Source: Tyzzerella sp. An114
GTDB lineage: Bacteria; Bacillota; Clostridia; Lachnospirales; Anaerotignaceae
Reading direction: 5' to 3'
Assembly: GCF_002161055.1 (NCBI RefSeq)
Contig: NZ_NFLT01000007.1
Span: forward strand, 1-64,000
Length of the DNA stretch: 64,000 bases
Under the pieces are notes generated by a model. The model was not told the origin of the DNA. It did no database searches and worked only from the letters and a program-made list of their open reading frames with translations. A program made the position numbers and the translations under genes. The stretch's first letter is position 1. The number at the start of each line of letters is the position of its first letter. This document shows positions 30,106-39,212 of this stretch, piece after piece.

Positions 30106-31587
30106 ATGGATAAAAAACTTTCTAATAGCCTTAAATATAATATTGACTATATTAAATATATTTTCTCTGATTGTGGAGATATTGTTTATAGAGATTTCTT
30201 TGCAGGTTGTAATATGTGTCTTGTGTATGTTGATAATATTATAAATAATGTTGCTGTTGAGGAGTCTATACTTACAAATCTTATGAATAGGTCTGATATG
30301 AGGGGGGAGGGGGATAGTTTTATTGAAAAAAGCCTTCTTGAGGTTGTATCTGTTAAAGATGTCACTAAAATATATACTTTTGATGATATTGTAACCGCTG
30401 TATTGTCAGGAGATACTGTTATATTATGTGATGGTGCAAACTCTGCCATTCAGGCCTCTACAAAAGGCTTTCCTACTAGAGGTGTTGGAACTGTCCAAAC
30501 TGAAATTTCAGTTTTAGGTCCTAAAGATGCTTTTAATGAGGCTATGGCTATAAATATTGTACTTATCAGAAGAAGGATAAAAGACTCCCGTCTTAAACTT
30601 AAAAGAATGAAAGTGGGAAGGAAAACAAAAACAGATATGGCTCTTATGTATATGGAGGGTATTGTAAATAAAGAAATACTTAAAAGCATTGAAAAGTCCA
30701 TTGAGAATGTTGATATTGATGGGGTTTATGATAGCGGATACATGGAACAGCTTATTGAAAAAAATTATAAAAGTCCCTTTCCTCAAATTCAAATTACTGA
30801 AAGACCAGATAAAACAGCTTCATCACTTCTTTCAGGTAGAGTTGCCCTTGTTGTGGATAATTCACCCTATGTAATACTTTTACCTGCTCCCCTAAATGAG
30901 TTTTTTCAGTCAGCTGATGATTATTACGAGCGTTGGGAGATAATGAGTTTTATAAGATTTATGAGATATATTGGGGCTTTTATAGCTGTTTCATTGCCGG
31001 GGCTTTTTATTGCCCTTGCTGTTTATAATCCCTCTATGTTGCCTGTGTCTTTGGCTTTAAAAATTGCCGGAAGTCGGCAAAATGTGCCTTTTCCCACAGC
31101 GGCAGAAATACTTGTAATGGAGATTGCCTTTGAACTTCTTGTGGAGGCTGGTGTGAGACTTCCTTCACCCGTAAGCTCTACAATAGGTATTGCTGGAGGC
31201 ATAATAATAGGTCAAGCAGCTGTTGAAGCTGGTATTGTAAGCCCTGTAATAATAATTGTATCTGCTTTGACTGCCATATGTACTTATATTGTGCCTAATA
31301 CATCATTTACAGCCGGTATAAGGATATTTAAGTATATAGTTATATTTTTATCATCCTTCTTTGGACTTTTCGGTTTTTGGGCAGGAATACTCATTTTAAT
31401 AATACATTTATCATCTATGGAGAGCTTTGGTATACCTTATTTATATCCTTTCTGCTCATCATCTGAAAATGATTACAGTGATTTGAAAGACAGTATTTTT
31501 AGATTGCCTTTGTTTATGCTTAAAAAACGTCCTGTCTATGCAAAGAGAGATAATAGAGTTAGACAAAGTGGAAAGGAGGAAAAATAA
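30106..31587 (+). CDS. gerAA: Spore germination protein, GerA family A subunit
   Basis: The 493-residue protein is the A subunit of a Ger nutrient receptor in the spore inner membrane. It has a cytoplasmic N-terminal domain (about 280 residues, with VRRRIKDSRLK-like and TDMALMYMEGIVN segments), then about five membrane helices starting FIRFMRYIGAFIAVSLPGLFIA, with the conserved LPSPVSSTIGIAGGIIIGQAAVEAGIVSP loop. It is first in a three-gene operon with subunits B and C. Its start overlaps the upstream terminator. The symbol denotes the family position only, and the germinant is unknown. Confidence 0.93.
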   Translation: MDKKLSNSLKYNIDYIKYIFSDCGDIVYRDFFAGCNMCLVYVDNIINNVAVEESILTNLMNRSDMRGEGDSFIEKSLLEVVSVKDVTKIYTFDDIVTAVLSGDTVILCDGANSAIQASTKGFPTRGVGTVQTEISVLGPKDAFNEAMAINIVLIRRRIKDSRLKLKRMKVGRKTKTDMALMYMEGIVNKEILKSIEKSIENVDIDGVYDSGYMEQLIEKNYKSPFPQIQITERPDKTASSLLSGRVALVVDNSPYVILLPAPLNEFFQSADDYYERWEIMSFIRFMRYIGAFIAVSLPGLFIALAVYNPSMLPVSLALKIAGSRQNVPFPTAAEILVMEIAFELLVEAGVRLPSPVSSTIGIAGGIIIGQAAVEAGIVSPVIIIVSALTAICTYIVPNTSFTAGIRIFKYIVIFLSSFFGLFGFWAGILILIIHLSSMESFGIPYLYPFCSSSENDYSDLKDSIFRLPLFMLKKRPVYAKRDNRVRQSGKEEK

Positions 31588-32658
31588 ATGTTTTCTTCCA
31601 ATAATAAAATATCAGTGCGACAAATACAGGTACTTATATTTATAAGTGGTTTTGCTTCATGTTTTACAGTTTTACCAAGATTTCTTGCTAATACTGGGGG
31701 AAATAGTGGTTTTATTATTATTGCTTTGACTTCTATTATTGTATCTTTGTTTGTTGCCTTTTGTCTTAATGCCTTTGAAAAGTCTAAAAAAGGAAATTTT
31801 AAAAATATAGTTGAGTCTCTCTTTGGAAAATATTTTGGAAATATAATTTATTTTTTAATGACTATTAAAATATTGGTTTCTGGTGGTCTTATGCTTAGAA
31901 TACTTTGTGAGGTTATAAGAGAAACTACCCTTTTTAAAACCCATATAAGCCTTACAGGGGGCATTATAATAATTTTGTGTTTATATTCCCTTAAAGGTGG
32001 AATTGAAGGTTTTGGACGACTTGGAGAGATTATTTTTATAACTGCTTTTATACCTATTTTAATTATATTTGCTCCTGCCGTAACTGACACAGACTATACA
32101 AATATATTGCCTATTATTGATATTAAAAATCAAAATATAGTACAAGGTTTTATTGTCAGTCTATGTATTTTTTTTGGAATAGAGAATATTTTTATGGAGT
32201 ATTCTTTTGTAAATAAAATTAAAAATGTTAGAAGTATTGTTATTTCTATATTATTTTTGGGAATATGTACCAGTGTAGTATATTTCTTTACAATAACCAG
32301 ATTTGGAGCTGAAACGGCTTCATCAAAACTTTTTCCTGTAATAATAATGCTTGATACTGTTGAAATACCTGGGGCATTTATAGAGAGACAGTTTATATTT
32401 GTCATTTGGGCTGTTATAGCATCAGCTTTTGTTTTTATAAACTCATCTTTTATATTTGGAATCACATTCAACAAAAACAAATTTTTTAAAATAATTTATT
32501 CTATAATTATTTTTACTTTCTGTTTTATTCCTTCAAATATAACAAAAACTCTTGAGTGGTTTTACAGTGTAAATATATTTGGTGGCATTGTTTTTGGAGT
32601 TTTACTGCCTTTTATTCTTGCCATATATTGCATTATTGATAGGAGGAAAAAACATTGA
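31588..32658 (+). CDS. gerAB: Spore germination protein, GerA family B subunit (permease-like)
   Basis: The 356-residue, roughly ten-helix membrane protein is related to amino acid permeases (endospore germination permease family). It forms the ligand-binding membrane subunit of the receptor. AGGAGG lies in the end of gerAA, whose stop precedes this ATG with no gap. The stop overlaps the next gene's start by four bases. The gene order gerAA-gerAB-gerAC is standard. Confidence 0.92.
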   Translation: MFSSNNKISVRQIQVLIFISGFASCFTVLPRFLANTGGNSGFIIIALTSIIVSLFVAFCLNAFEKSKKGNFKNIVESLFGKYFGNIIYFLMTIKILVSGGLMLRILCEVIRETTLFKTHISLTGGIIIILCLYSLKGGIEGFGRLGEIIFITAFIPILIIFAPAVTDTDYTNILPIIDIKNQNIVQGFIVSLCIFFGIENIFMEYSFVNKIKNVRSIVISILFLGICTSVVYFFTITRFGAETASSKLFPVIIMLDTVEIPGAFIERQFIFVIWAVIASAFVFINSSFIFGITFNKNKFFKIIYSIIIFTFCFIPSNITKTLEWFYSVNIFGGIVFGVLLPFILAIYCIIDRRKKH

Positions 32659-33728
32659 GAAAGTTTATTGTTTTGCTGTTTTGTGTTTTGATATATTCTT
32701 TTACTCTCTGTGGTTGTATGGATAAAATTGAGGCAGAAGACAGAGGATATGTTATAACAATGGGTGTTGATAAGGGCGTTGAAAATAAATATGAGTTTTC
32801 TTTTGTAACAGCAAGCCTTTCAGATAAAGGTGCAGGAACATCGGGAGGAGATATTATAAAAGTTTCTGGGGATAGCATTTTAGAGGCTATAAATAAAGGT
32901 GATAGCTACACAAATAAACTTTTGTATTTAGGTCAACTTAAAAATGTGGTTTTTAGTAAAAGTATAGTTGAGGATTACCAGCTGTTTTTTAATGTTTTAA
33001 GCCAGTTGGAAAGTAACAGAGATGTGAGTGTAAAAACGGTTATACTTGGGACAGAAAGTAAATCTCAAGATTTGATTTCTATTATAAGTGAAAATGAATT
33101 ATCATCAGGAGTATATATATATGATTTTTATAAAAATTCTGCTGAGAAAACATCTTTTACAGAAAAAACAGAGCTTGAAAGTCTTATGATAGATTTAAGA
33201 CAGAATAAAAGTGTTGTACTGCCTTTAATATCATTTGATGATAATGATTTAAAAATCGGAGGAGGTCTTTTGACAGGGGAAAAAGGCTTTAAGGGAGTTA
33301 TTTCAGAAGACTATATAATGAGTGGTATTTGGCTTAAAAATAAGGCTGAGGGGGCTGTTATTGTAAATAGTAATGGAGATACTTTAAGCGTTATTGATAA
33401 CTATTGTAAGTATGATTTTAATGAAAAAAATGGTTATATAACTTGTAATATAGATATAGAGGCAAGGGGAAGTATTGACGGACTTTATAGTAGTGAAGAA
33501 ATAGAAAGCATGGAAAAAGATTTTGAAAATATGATTGAGGACAATATATTAAAATATATAGATTTCCTTAAATATGAATGTATGGAAGACCCTCTTGGAT
33601 TTTCAAATAGATTAAAGAAACACAATAAAGATTTGTATTATAAATATGGTGAAGAAAAATCTTTTTATAGTATGAATTTTAATATAGATTGTGATTTGAA
33701 AATAAAAAGTACAGGAATGGGCGGTTGA
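32655..33728 (+). CDS. gerAC: Spore germination protein, Ger(x)C family lipoprotein
   Basis: The 357-residue protein starts at TTG 32655, overlapping gerAB by four bases, with AGGAGG twelve bases upstream. A lipobox LCGC puts it on the outer face of the spore inner membrane. The N-terminal region has the family's KIEAEDRGYVITMGVDKG segment. The following domain has VKTVILGTESKSQDLIS and ends with the typical RLKKHNKDLYYKYG region. It is the C subunit of the receptor. Confidence 0.9.
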   Translation: MRKFIVLLFCVLIYSFTLCGCMDKIEAEDRGYVITMGVDKGVENKYEFSFVTASLSDKGAGTSGGDIIKVSGDSILEAINKGDSYTNKLLYLGQLKNVVFSKSIVEDYQLFFNVLSQLESNRDVSVKTVILGTESKSQDLISIISENELSSGVYIYDFYKNSAEKTSFTEKTELESLMIDLRQNKSVVLPLISFDDNDLKIGGGLLTGEKGFKGVISEDYIMSGIWLKNKAEGAVIVNSNGDTLSVIDNYCKYDFNEKNGYITCNIDIEARGSIDGLYSSEEIESMEKDFENMIEDNILKYIDFLKYECMEDPLGFSNRLKKHNKDLYYKYGEEKSFYSMNFNIDCDLKIKSTGMGG

Positions 33729-33778
33729 TGTATAAAATATCATCAAATATGTTAATACTCATATTGAGGTGATATTTA

Positions 33779-34492
33779 ATGAAAAAATTGTATTTTTATT
33801 TTTTATATACTGTTGAAATATTAAAAAGAGAAAAAGAAAGATTGATACTTTCAATTTTGGCAGGATTTATTGTAGCTTTTATGTTTTCGTTGTATTCAAC
33901 ATATACATACAGCGAAAATATTCAAAAAAATATTGCTGAAAAAGTTGTAAGATTTCATGTTTTGGCTAACAGTAATTCAAGTGAAGATATAGAGCTTAAA
34001 TATAAAGTTAGAGATGCACTTTTAAAATATACAGAAAATTTTGATTGTAATACAAGAGATGAATTTATTGATGTTTTAAACAGTAATATGGAGGGAATAG
34101 ATGAGATAGTAAAAAACACACTTATTGAAAATAATAGTGATTATACTTCAAAAGTATTTTTGAGTAGAGATATTTTTCCCTATAAGGAATATGGTGATGT
34201 TGTTTTTCCTGCGGGAGAGTATTTGGGACTTAGAGTTGAGATTGGAGAGGCAAAAGGGAATAATTGGTGGTGTGTGATGTTTCCTTCAATGTGTTTTAAT
34301 GATGATAGTTGTAAAAGCACAGGAAGTCAGGGAATGATTAACCTTAAAAATGCACTTGATAATGAGGAATATAATATTGTAACAGCTAAAAAAAGTAACA
34401 GTATTGTGCCTAAAATAAAGTTTAAAATAGTTGAATTATGGCAAGAGAGCAAGTATAACAAAAATGATTTTGTGACAAACAGCGATAAATAA
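33779..34492 (+). CDS. spoIIR: Stage II sporulation protein R
   Basis: The 237-residue protein has one N-terminal membrane helix (residues about 22-42), then the conserved domain starting VRFHVLANSNSSEDIELKYKVRD and the hallmark NNWWCVMFPSMCF motif near residue 160. In Bacillus it is made in the forespore under sigma F, is secreted to the intermembrane space and activates SpoIIGA, which processes pro-sigma E. It lies just downstream of the ger operon. I could not find a sure forespore promoter in the 50 bases upstream. Confidence 0.95.
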   Translation: MKKLYFYFLYTVEILKREKERLILSILAGFIVAFMFSLYSTYTYSENIQKNIAEKVVRFHVLANSNSSEDIELKYKVRDALLKYTENFDCNTRDEFIDVLNSNMEGIDEIVKNTLIENNSDYTSKVFLSRDIFPYKEYGDVVFPAGEYLGLRVEIGEAKGNNWWCVMFPSMCFNDDSCKSTGSQGMINLKNALDNEEYNIVTAKKSNSIVPKIKFKIVELWQESKYNKNDFVTNSDK

Positions 34493-34521
34493 ATATAAGG
34501 TCACATTTTTAACTAATTCTG

Positions 34522-34550
34522 TTGTCAAGAGATACCCAAGTGAATATAAT
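34522..34550 (+). promoter_or_regulatory. Promoter of ddl-murI
   Basis: TTGTCA (34522-34527), 17-base spacer, TATAAT (34545-34550). Predicted start near 34557, about 60 bases before ddl. Confidence 0.85.
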
Positions 34551-34619
34551 TAAAATAATGGTTTAGATTTTCCATTTGATAATTATACTTTTTTAATATA
34601 GAGAAAAGAGGGGATTCTT

Positions 34620-35696
34620 TTGAATAAAAAGACAGTAGCAGTACTTTTTGGAGGACAGTCTTCTGAACATTCTGTATCCTTAGTATCTGCAACAACAATT
34701 ATTTCAAATATGGACAGTGAAAAATATTTTATAATTCCTGTTGGTATAACAAAAGAAGGTAAATGGCTTATATATAATGGGCCTGTTGAAAATATAAAAA
34801 ATGGTGATTGGGAGAAATACGGCACACCTGCTGTTTTAAGTCCTGATGCTGGAATGAAAGGTATTATAAAAATTGTGGGAGACAAAGCAAAAATAATACC
34901 TGTTGATGTTGTTTTCCCTGTACTTCATGGTGCTTGGGGAGAAGACGGAACTATACAGGGACTTTTAGAGCTTGCAAAAATTCCTTATGTAGGTTGTGGA
35001 GTTTTAGCTTCATCTGTAAGTATGGATAAAGTTTATACAAAAATAATCTGTAAAGACGCAGGTATTCCACAGGCTAATTACACATGGGTGTTTGCTTCTG
35101 ATATTGAAAAAGAAGATACACTTAAAAGAATTGAAAAAGAAATAGGCTATCCTTTATTCATAAAACCTTCAAATGCTGGTTCATCTGTTGGTATTTCAAA
35201 GGCTACAAACAGAGATGAACTTTTAAAGGGCTTAAAAGAAGCTGCTAGATATGATAGAAAAATAGTTATAGAGGAATTTGTAAACGGTAGAGAACTTGAG
35301 TGTGCTGTTCTTGGTAATGAAGATATAAAAGTTACAAGAGTAGGTGAAATTCTCTCTGCTGCTGACGCTGAATTCTATGATTTTGATGCTAAATATAATA
35401 ATCCAGACTCAAAAACTGTTATACCTGCTCCAATACCAGCTGAAAAAGAGGAAGAAATAAGAAGTCTTGCAAAAAAAGTGTTTAAAGCTGTTGATGGTTC
35501 AGGAATATCAAGAATAGATTTCTTTATGGATAGAGAAAGCGAAAAAATAATATTTAATGAGCTTAATACACTTCCGGGATTTACTTCAATAAGTATGTAT
35601 CCTATGCTTTGGGAGGAAGCTGGACTTCCTAAAAAAGAACTTATTGATGAGCTTATAGAGTTAGCTCTCAGTAGAGATAACGGTATAAGAGGATAA
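34620..35696 (+). CDS. ddl: D-alanine--D-alanine ligase
   Basis: The 358-residue ATP-grasp enzyme joins two D-Ala for peptidoglycan precursors. It shows KKTVAVLFGGQSSEHSVSL at the start, HGAWGEDGTIQGLLE, KPSNAGSSVGISKA (ATP binding) and the Mg site FNELNTLPGFTSISMYP. The omega-loop region EFYDFDAKY contains Tyr, as in D-Ala-specific ligases rather than D-lactate-forming VanA types. Start is TTG 34620 after GAGGGG. It is 20 bases upstream of murI, so the two D-amino acid genes are cotranscribed. Confidence 0.96.
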   Translation: MNKKTVAVLFGGQSSEHSVSLVSATTIISNMDSEKYFIIPVGITKEGKWLIYNGPVENIKNGDWEKYGTPAVLSPDAGMKGIIKIVGDKAKIIPVDVVFPVLHGAWGEDGTIQGLLELAKIPYVGCGVLASSVSMDKVYTKIICKDAGIPQANYTWVFASDIEKEDTLKRIEKEIGYPLFIKPSNAGSSVGISKATNRDELLKGLKEAARYDRKIVIEEFVNGRELECAVLGNEDIKVTRVGEILSAADAEFYDFDAKYNNPDSKTVIPAPIPAEKEEEIRSLAKKVFKAVDGSGISRIDFFMDRESEKIIFNELNTLPGFTSISMYPMLWEEAGLPKKELIDELIELALSRDNGIRG

Positions 35697-35715
35697 TAAT
35701 ACTGGAGGTATAGAA

Positions 35716-36519
35716 ATGGATAACAGACCGATAGGTATTTTTGATTCCGGAGTTGGTGGTCTTACTGTTGCAAAACAGGTTATAAAGGTTCTTGGTAACG
35801 AAAATATAGTTTATTTTGGAGATACAGCAAGACTTCCCTATGGAAGCAAATCAAAGGAGACTGTTACAAGATTTTCAAAACAGATAGTAAGATTTTTAAA
35901 GACAAAAGATGTTAAAGCTGTAATTATTGCTTGTAATACTGCCAGCTCTAATAGTCTTGAGGAGCTTAAAGAGACATTTGACCTTCCTATTTTTGGCGTT
36001 GTTGTTCCGGGAGCTTCTGAAGCTGTGAAAGCAACAAAAAATAAAAAAGTGGGCATAATAGGTACTGTGGGAACTGTAAGAACTAATGCATATAAAAAAC
36101 TTATATGTGAAGCTGACAGCTCCATAGAGGTTTTTTCAAAGGCTTGTCCTTTATTTGTTCCTCTTGTTGAGGAGGATTGGACTAATAATGAGATTACAAA
36201 GCTTACTGCTGAAAAATATCTCTCTGAGCTTTTAAAAGAGGGCATTGACTCTCTTGTTCTTGGTTGTACTCATTATCCTCTTTTAAAAAAATGTATAGGC
36301 GATGTTGTAGGTGATAATGTTAAACTTGTTGACCCTGCAAAGGCTACTGCTCTTACTGTTAAAAATTTTCTTACTGAAAATAATATGCTTAATGATGGTA
36401 CAGAGGAAAATCACCACATTTTTTATGTAAGTGACTATACAGAACAGTTTGATGTTTTATGTAGAAAGGCTTTAAAGAAAGTTTATAAACCTCATATAAT
36501 AGATATAGAAAGTTATTAA
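35716..36519 (+). CDS. murI: Glutamate racemase
   Basis: The 267-residue cofactor-independent racemase supplies D-glutamate to MurD. Catalytic cysteines are Cys73 (IIACNTASS) and Cys184 (LGCTHYPLL). The start IGIFDSGVGGLTV and the FGDTARLPYGSKS segment are typical. Length is normal. Ribosome binding site GGAGG. The stop lies in a palindrome that precedes the trxA promoter. Confidence 0.96.
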   Translation: MDNRPIGIFDSGVGGLTVAKQVIKVLGNENIVYFGDTARLPYGSKSKETVTRFSKQIVRFLKTKDVKAVIIACNTASSNSLEELKETFDLPIFGVVVPGASEAVKATKNKKVGIIGTVGTVRTNAYKKLICEADSSIEVFSKACPLFVPLVEEDWTNNEITKLTAEKYLSELLKEGIDSLVLGCTHYPLLKKCIGDVVGDNVKLVDPAKATALTVKNFLTENNMLNDGTEENHHIFYVSDYTEQFDVLCRKALKKVYKPHIIDIESY

Positions 36520-36543
36520 ATAATAATCATTATTATTAAATAA
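36513..36543 (+). promoter_or_regulatory. Palindrome resembling a PerR/Fur box upstream of trxA
   Basis: The 31-base near-perfect palindrome has the core TAATAATCATTATTA (36521-36535). This matches 12 of 14 defined positions of the PerR box TTATAATNATTATAA. It ends four bases before the trxA -35 element. AT-richness raises the chance of a false match. Confidence 0.5.
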
Positions 36544-36546
36544 CTA

Positions 36547-36575
36547 TTGTAATTCGATAATGTATGTGATATAAT
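36547..36575 (+). promoter_or_regulatory. Promoter of trxA
   Basis: TTGTAA (36547-36552), 17-base spacer, TATAAT (36570-36575) with TGA just before it, giving an extended -10 element. Confidence 0.85.
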
Positions 36576-36627
36576 ACAGTCATAGAAAAGAAATATTATA
36601 TATATTTAGTTAGAGGGAGGAATTACA

Positions 36628-36942
36628 ATGATTAATATAACATCTGCTGAATTTGAAAATGAAGTTTTAAAAAGTGATAAATTAGTTATGATAGATTTCT
36701 TTGCTGTATGGTGTGGTCCTTGTAAAATGGTAGGGCCTATCGTTGAAAGTGTTGCTGAGGAGTGCAAAGACAGCTGTAAAGTGTTAAAAGTTAATATTGA
36801 TGAGTCTCCTGAGCTTGCACAGCAGTATAAAGTAATGGCAGTGCCTACAATAATGTTCTTCAAAAATGGTCAGGTTGTTGACACTACTGTTGGAGCAGTT
36901 CCAAAATCAGAACTTATTGCAAAAATTGAAAAACTTAAATAA
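36628..36942 (+). CDS. trxA: Thioredoxin
   Basis: The 104-residue protein has the redox motif WCGPCK (Cys29 and Cys32), preceded by VMIDFFAV. The cis-Pro VPTIMFF loop follows near residue 75. It reduces cytoplasmic disulfides. GGGAGG precedes the ATG. It has its own promoter as well as possible read-through from ddl-murI. No thioredoxin reductase gene lies beside it. Confidence 0.96.
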   Translation: MINITSAEFENEVLKSDKLVMIDFFAVWCGPCKMVGPIVESVAEECKDSCKVLKVNIDESPELAQQYKVMAVPTIMFFKNGQVVDTTVGAVPKSELIAKIEKLK

Positions 36943-36947
36943 ATATA

Positions 36948-36983
36948 AAAATACGGTACAGAAATCTGTACCGTATTTTTTTT
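36948..36983. terminator. Bidirectional terminator after trxA
   Basis: AAAATACGGTACAG/CTGTACCGTATTTT with an AAAT loop and T8. The complement also serves the convergent gene ending at 37025. Confidence 0.92.
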
Positions 36984-37024
36984 CAATCAATTTTAATGGG
37001 GATTTAAAATTATATTAAATACTT

Positions 37025-38002
37025 TTATTTATACATTCTAAGAGTATCACCAATATAGTTTACATATACTTTGTTTGATACATCTGTTGAAAATTCTTTT
37101 GCTTCTATATATGAAACACCATTAACAAGTTCTACGCTTTTTATTGGTGTTCCGTCAACTGTTGCACCTGTTTCAGGAGCCCAGCCTATTTCTACTCCAA
37201 TAGAGTCACATACTGCTCTTAAAGGTATAAGTGTTTCTCCGTCTTTATTTATTATCTGTGATGATATTTCTGATGTTTCACCATTAAGTCTTACTGTTCC
37301 AAGTTTCTCGCCTTTTGCAAGGTTTTCAGCAACTTCAGGTTTTAATATATCTTTTACATCATTAAGGGCTATTCTAAACTCTGGAATTCCTGCTGCATAA
37401 GGAGCTATTTCATAAGGTGAGAAGTATATTACTATATCACTTCCGTCAATATAATAATCAAATGTTTCTTTTGCATTTACAGTGTCTTTTGCTGTTTCAA
37501 AATAAATTCCTTCTGTATTAGCTGTTATCTGGCTGTTTATTTTTTCTTTTAATACAGAAATAGAGTTTCTGTCATCTTTAAAGAGTTTATCAATTGTGAG
37601 AGGTTCTGTGCTATCTTTAAAACCAGTATATGATTTTAATACAGTTATTCCGTGAGCTCCTCCACTATAAACATAGTTTGTTGTAACAACGGATATAATA
37701 TCTCCTGCTGTGTGTACATCATAGAATGAAATGTACTCTGCACTCAATGCAGAGTTTTCAATTTTTGAAAGTTCTGCACCAGTTTCTTTTGTTGAGGCAA
37801 TTCCTGTGTTTATATTTTTTTCAATTTCTGTATTGAGATATTTTGCAAATTCAAATCCTTCAAAATTAGGTTTAGCGGCGTTTATTGTATATTTTGTTCC
37901 TGTTTCATTTAAAACTGTTCCTTTTACTTCTGCCATAGCTGGAACACACATAAAAGATGCTACAAGTAATGTTGCTATTATAGTTTTTATAGTCTTTTTC
38001 AT
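37025..38002 (-). CDS. Secreted DUF3298 protein with stalk domain
   Basis: The 325-residue protein has a signal peptide (cleavage after CVPAMA, about residue 24). The DUF4163/DUF3298 region (about 30-220) holds YVYSGGAHGIT and IVIYFSPYEIAPYAAGIPEFRI, as in RsiV-type anti-sigma factor ectodomains and lysozyme-binding proteins. The C-terminal 90 residues form a copper-amine-oxidase-like stalk unit (LIPLRAVCDSIGVEIGWAPETG). It lacks the cytoplasmic and membrane parts of RsiV, so it is a soluble or wall-associated relative. GGTGG precedes the ATG. Confidence 0.82.
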   Translation of the reverse strand: MKKTIKTIIATLLVASFMCVPAMAEVKGTVLNETGTKYTINAAKPNFEGFEFAKYLNTEIEKNINTGIASTKETGAELSKIENSALSAEYISFYDVHTAGDIISVVTTNYVYSGGAHGITVLKSYTGFKDSTEPLTIDKLFKDDRNSISVLKEKINSQITANTEGIYFETAKDTVNAKETFDYYIDGSDIVIYFSPYEIAPYAAGIPEFRIALNDVKDILKPEVAENLAKGEKLGTVRLNGETSEISSQIINKDGETLIPLRAVCDSIGVEIGWAPETGATVDGTPIKSVELVNGVSYIEAKEFSTDVSNKVYVNYIGDTLRMYK

Positions 38003-38112
38003 AATTAGCCACCTCTTTTAAATTTTTTAGATATATTATTTTGTTTTTATAACTATTAGACATAGAGAGTATTTAAAAAGTTTCATAGTTAATAAAAAAT
38101 TTTTCTATTCAA

Positions 38113-38170
38113 AAAAATAAAGTCTTACAATGTATAATTTTTAATATATTATACAATGTAAGACTTTATA
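38113..38170 (-). terminator. Long hairpin terminator of abrB
   Basis: A 21-base stem (38118-38138 with 38148-38168) with a single mismatch and a nine-base loop. On the minus strand it is followed by TTATTTTTTT, so it can stop transcription of the AbrB gene. Confidence 0.82.
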
Positions 38171-38187
38171 TTAGCTTTTAAGACATA

Positions 38188-38448
38188 TTATTTAATGTCA
38201 AGACCAGCTATTTTCGCCATTTCTATTATGGAAGCTTTGGAAACTTTTTTACCTTTATAATCTATAAGGTCGTCCATGCTACCAGTGAAAATGTCGGCAG
38301 GCTCATACTTTTTGAGTATTACTTTTTCATCGTCAACAAAAATTTCAAGGGCATCCTTTTCATTTATGTTGAGATTTCTTCGGAGTTCGATTGGTAAAAC
38401 AACTCTGCCAAGTTCGTCTACCTTTCTTACAATCCCAGTTGATTTCAT
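38188..38448 (-). CDS. AbrB/SpoVT-type transition-state regulator
   Basis: The 86-residue DNA-binding protein starts MKSTGIVRKVDELGRVVLPIELRR, the swapped-hairpin AbrB fold, then a short C-terminal dimerisation region. AbrB-type proteins repress stationary-phase and sporulation genes and are tuned by Spo0A. I chose the ATG at 38448 because AGGAGGTTT lies eight bases upstream. The longer frame begins with a hydrophobic stretch absent in the family. Promoter at 38494-38522, long hairpin terminator behind. AbrB versus Abh cannot be told apart. Confidence 0.92.
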   Translation of the reverse strand: MKSTGIVRKVDELGRVVLPIELRRNLNINEKDALEIFVDDEKVILKKYEPADIFTGSMDDLIDYKGKKVSKASIIEMAKIAGLDIK

Positions 38449-38493
38449 AAAAAACCTCCTAAAAAATTTACCTAAAACCAATTAAACGCTTTA

Positions 38494-38522
38494 AACATAA
38501 CATAATTCTATTTAAAAGTCAA
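38494..38522 (-). promoter_or_regulatory. Promoter of the abrB-type gene
   Basis: On the minus strand TTGACT (38522-38517), 17-base spacer, TATGTT (38499-38494). Confidence 0.65.
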
Positions 38523-38621
38523 TATTTCGGAAAAAATGTCAAAAAAATTTTAATAAAAAAAGTATAAAGATATGATAAGTTGCATAAATTTTAATGTATT
38601 ATATATAGGAGTGATAAAAAT

Positions 38622-39212
38622 ATGCTAAATTTTATCTGGGGTAGCTTTATAATATGTGGTATAGTTTTTTCGGTAATAAATGGAAAAAGTCACCTTATTA
38701 CTGATGCACTTCTTAATGGAGGTAAAGATGCAGTATCTCTTTGTATTACAATGGTAGGTGTTATTTCTATATGGACAGGCATAATGGAAATAGCTGAAAA
38801 AAGTGGAATGATAAAAGGAATATCAAAAAAACTTGGAGGAATACTTACATATCTTTTCCCTAAAATACCTCAAAATAGCGTTGCTAGAGAGTATATAGCT
38901 GCGAACTTTACAGCTAATTTTTTTGGTTTGGGTTGGGCTGCTACACCGGCTGGACTTCTTGCTATGGAGGAACTTTCAAAAATGAATAAAAAAAGTGATG
39001 TTGCCAGTGATGAAATGTGTATGTTTATGATAGTGAACACTTCTTCTTTGCAACTTGTGACAATGAACATTGTAGCATACAGAAGTCAGTATATGTCACA
39101 AAATCCTTCGGAAATTATATTTGCAGGAATAATAGCTACTGTTGTTTCTACAATGGCTGGAGTTATATTTGCAAAAATTATGGGGGGAAAGAATAAATCA
39201 TGGAAAAACTAA
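38622..39212 (+). CDS. spmA: Spore maturation protein A
   Basis: The 196-residue membrane protein of the nucleoside-recognition/Gate family has about five helices, with conserved GLGWAATPAGLLAMEEL and FMIVNTSSLQLVTMN segments. In Bacillus, SpmA and SpmB are needed for full spore-core dehydration and heat resistance. The gene overlaps spmB by 13 bases, so the pair is translationally coupled. AGGAGTG precedes the ATG. Confidence 0.93.
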   Translation: MLNFIWGSFIICGIVFSVINGKSHLITDALLNGGKDAVSLCITMVGVISIWTGIMEIAEKSGMIKGISKKLGGILTYLFPKIPQNSVAREYIAANFTANFFGLGWAATPAGLLAMEELSKMNKKSDVASDEMCMFMIVNTSSLQLVTMNIVAYRSQYMSQNPSEIIFAGIIATVVSTMAGVIFAKIMGGKNKSWKN

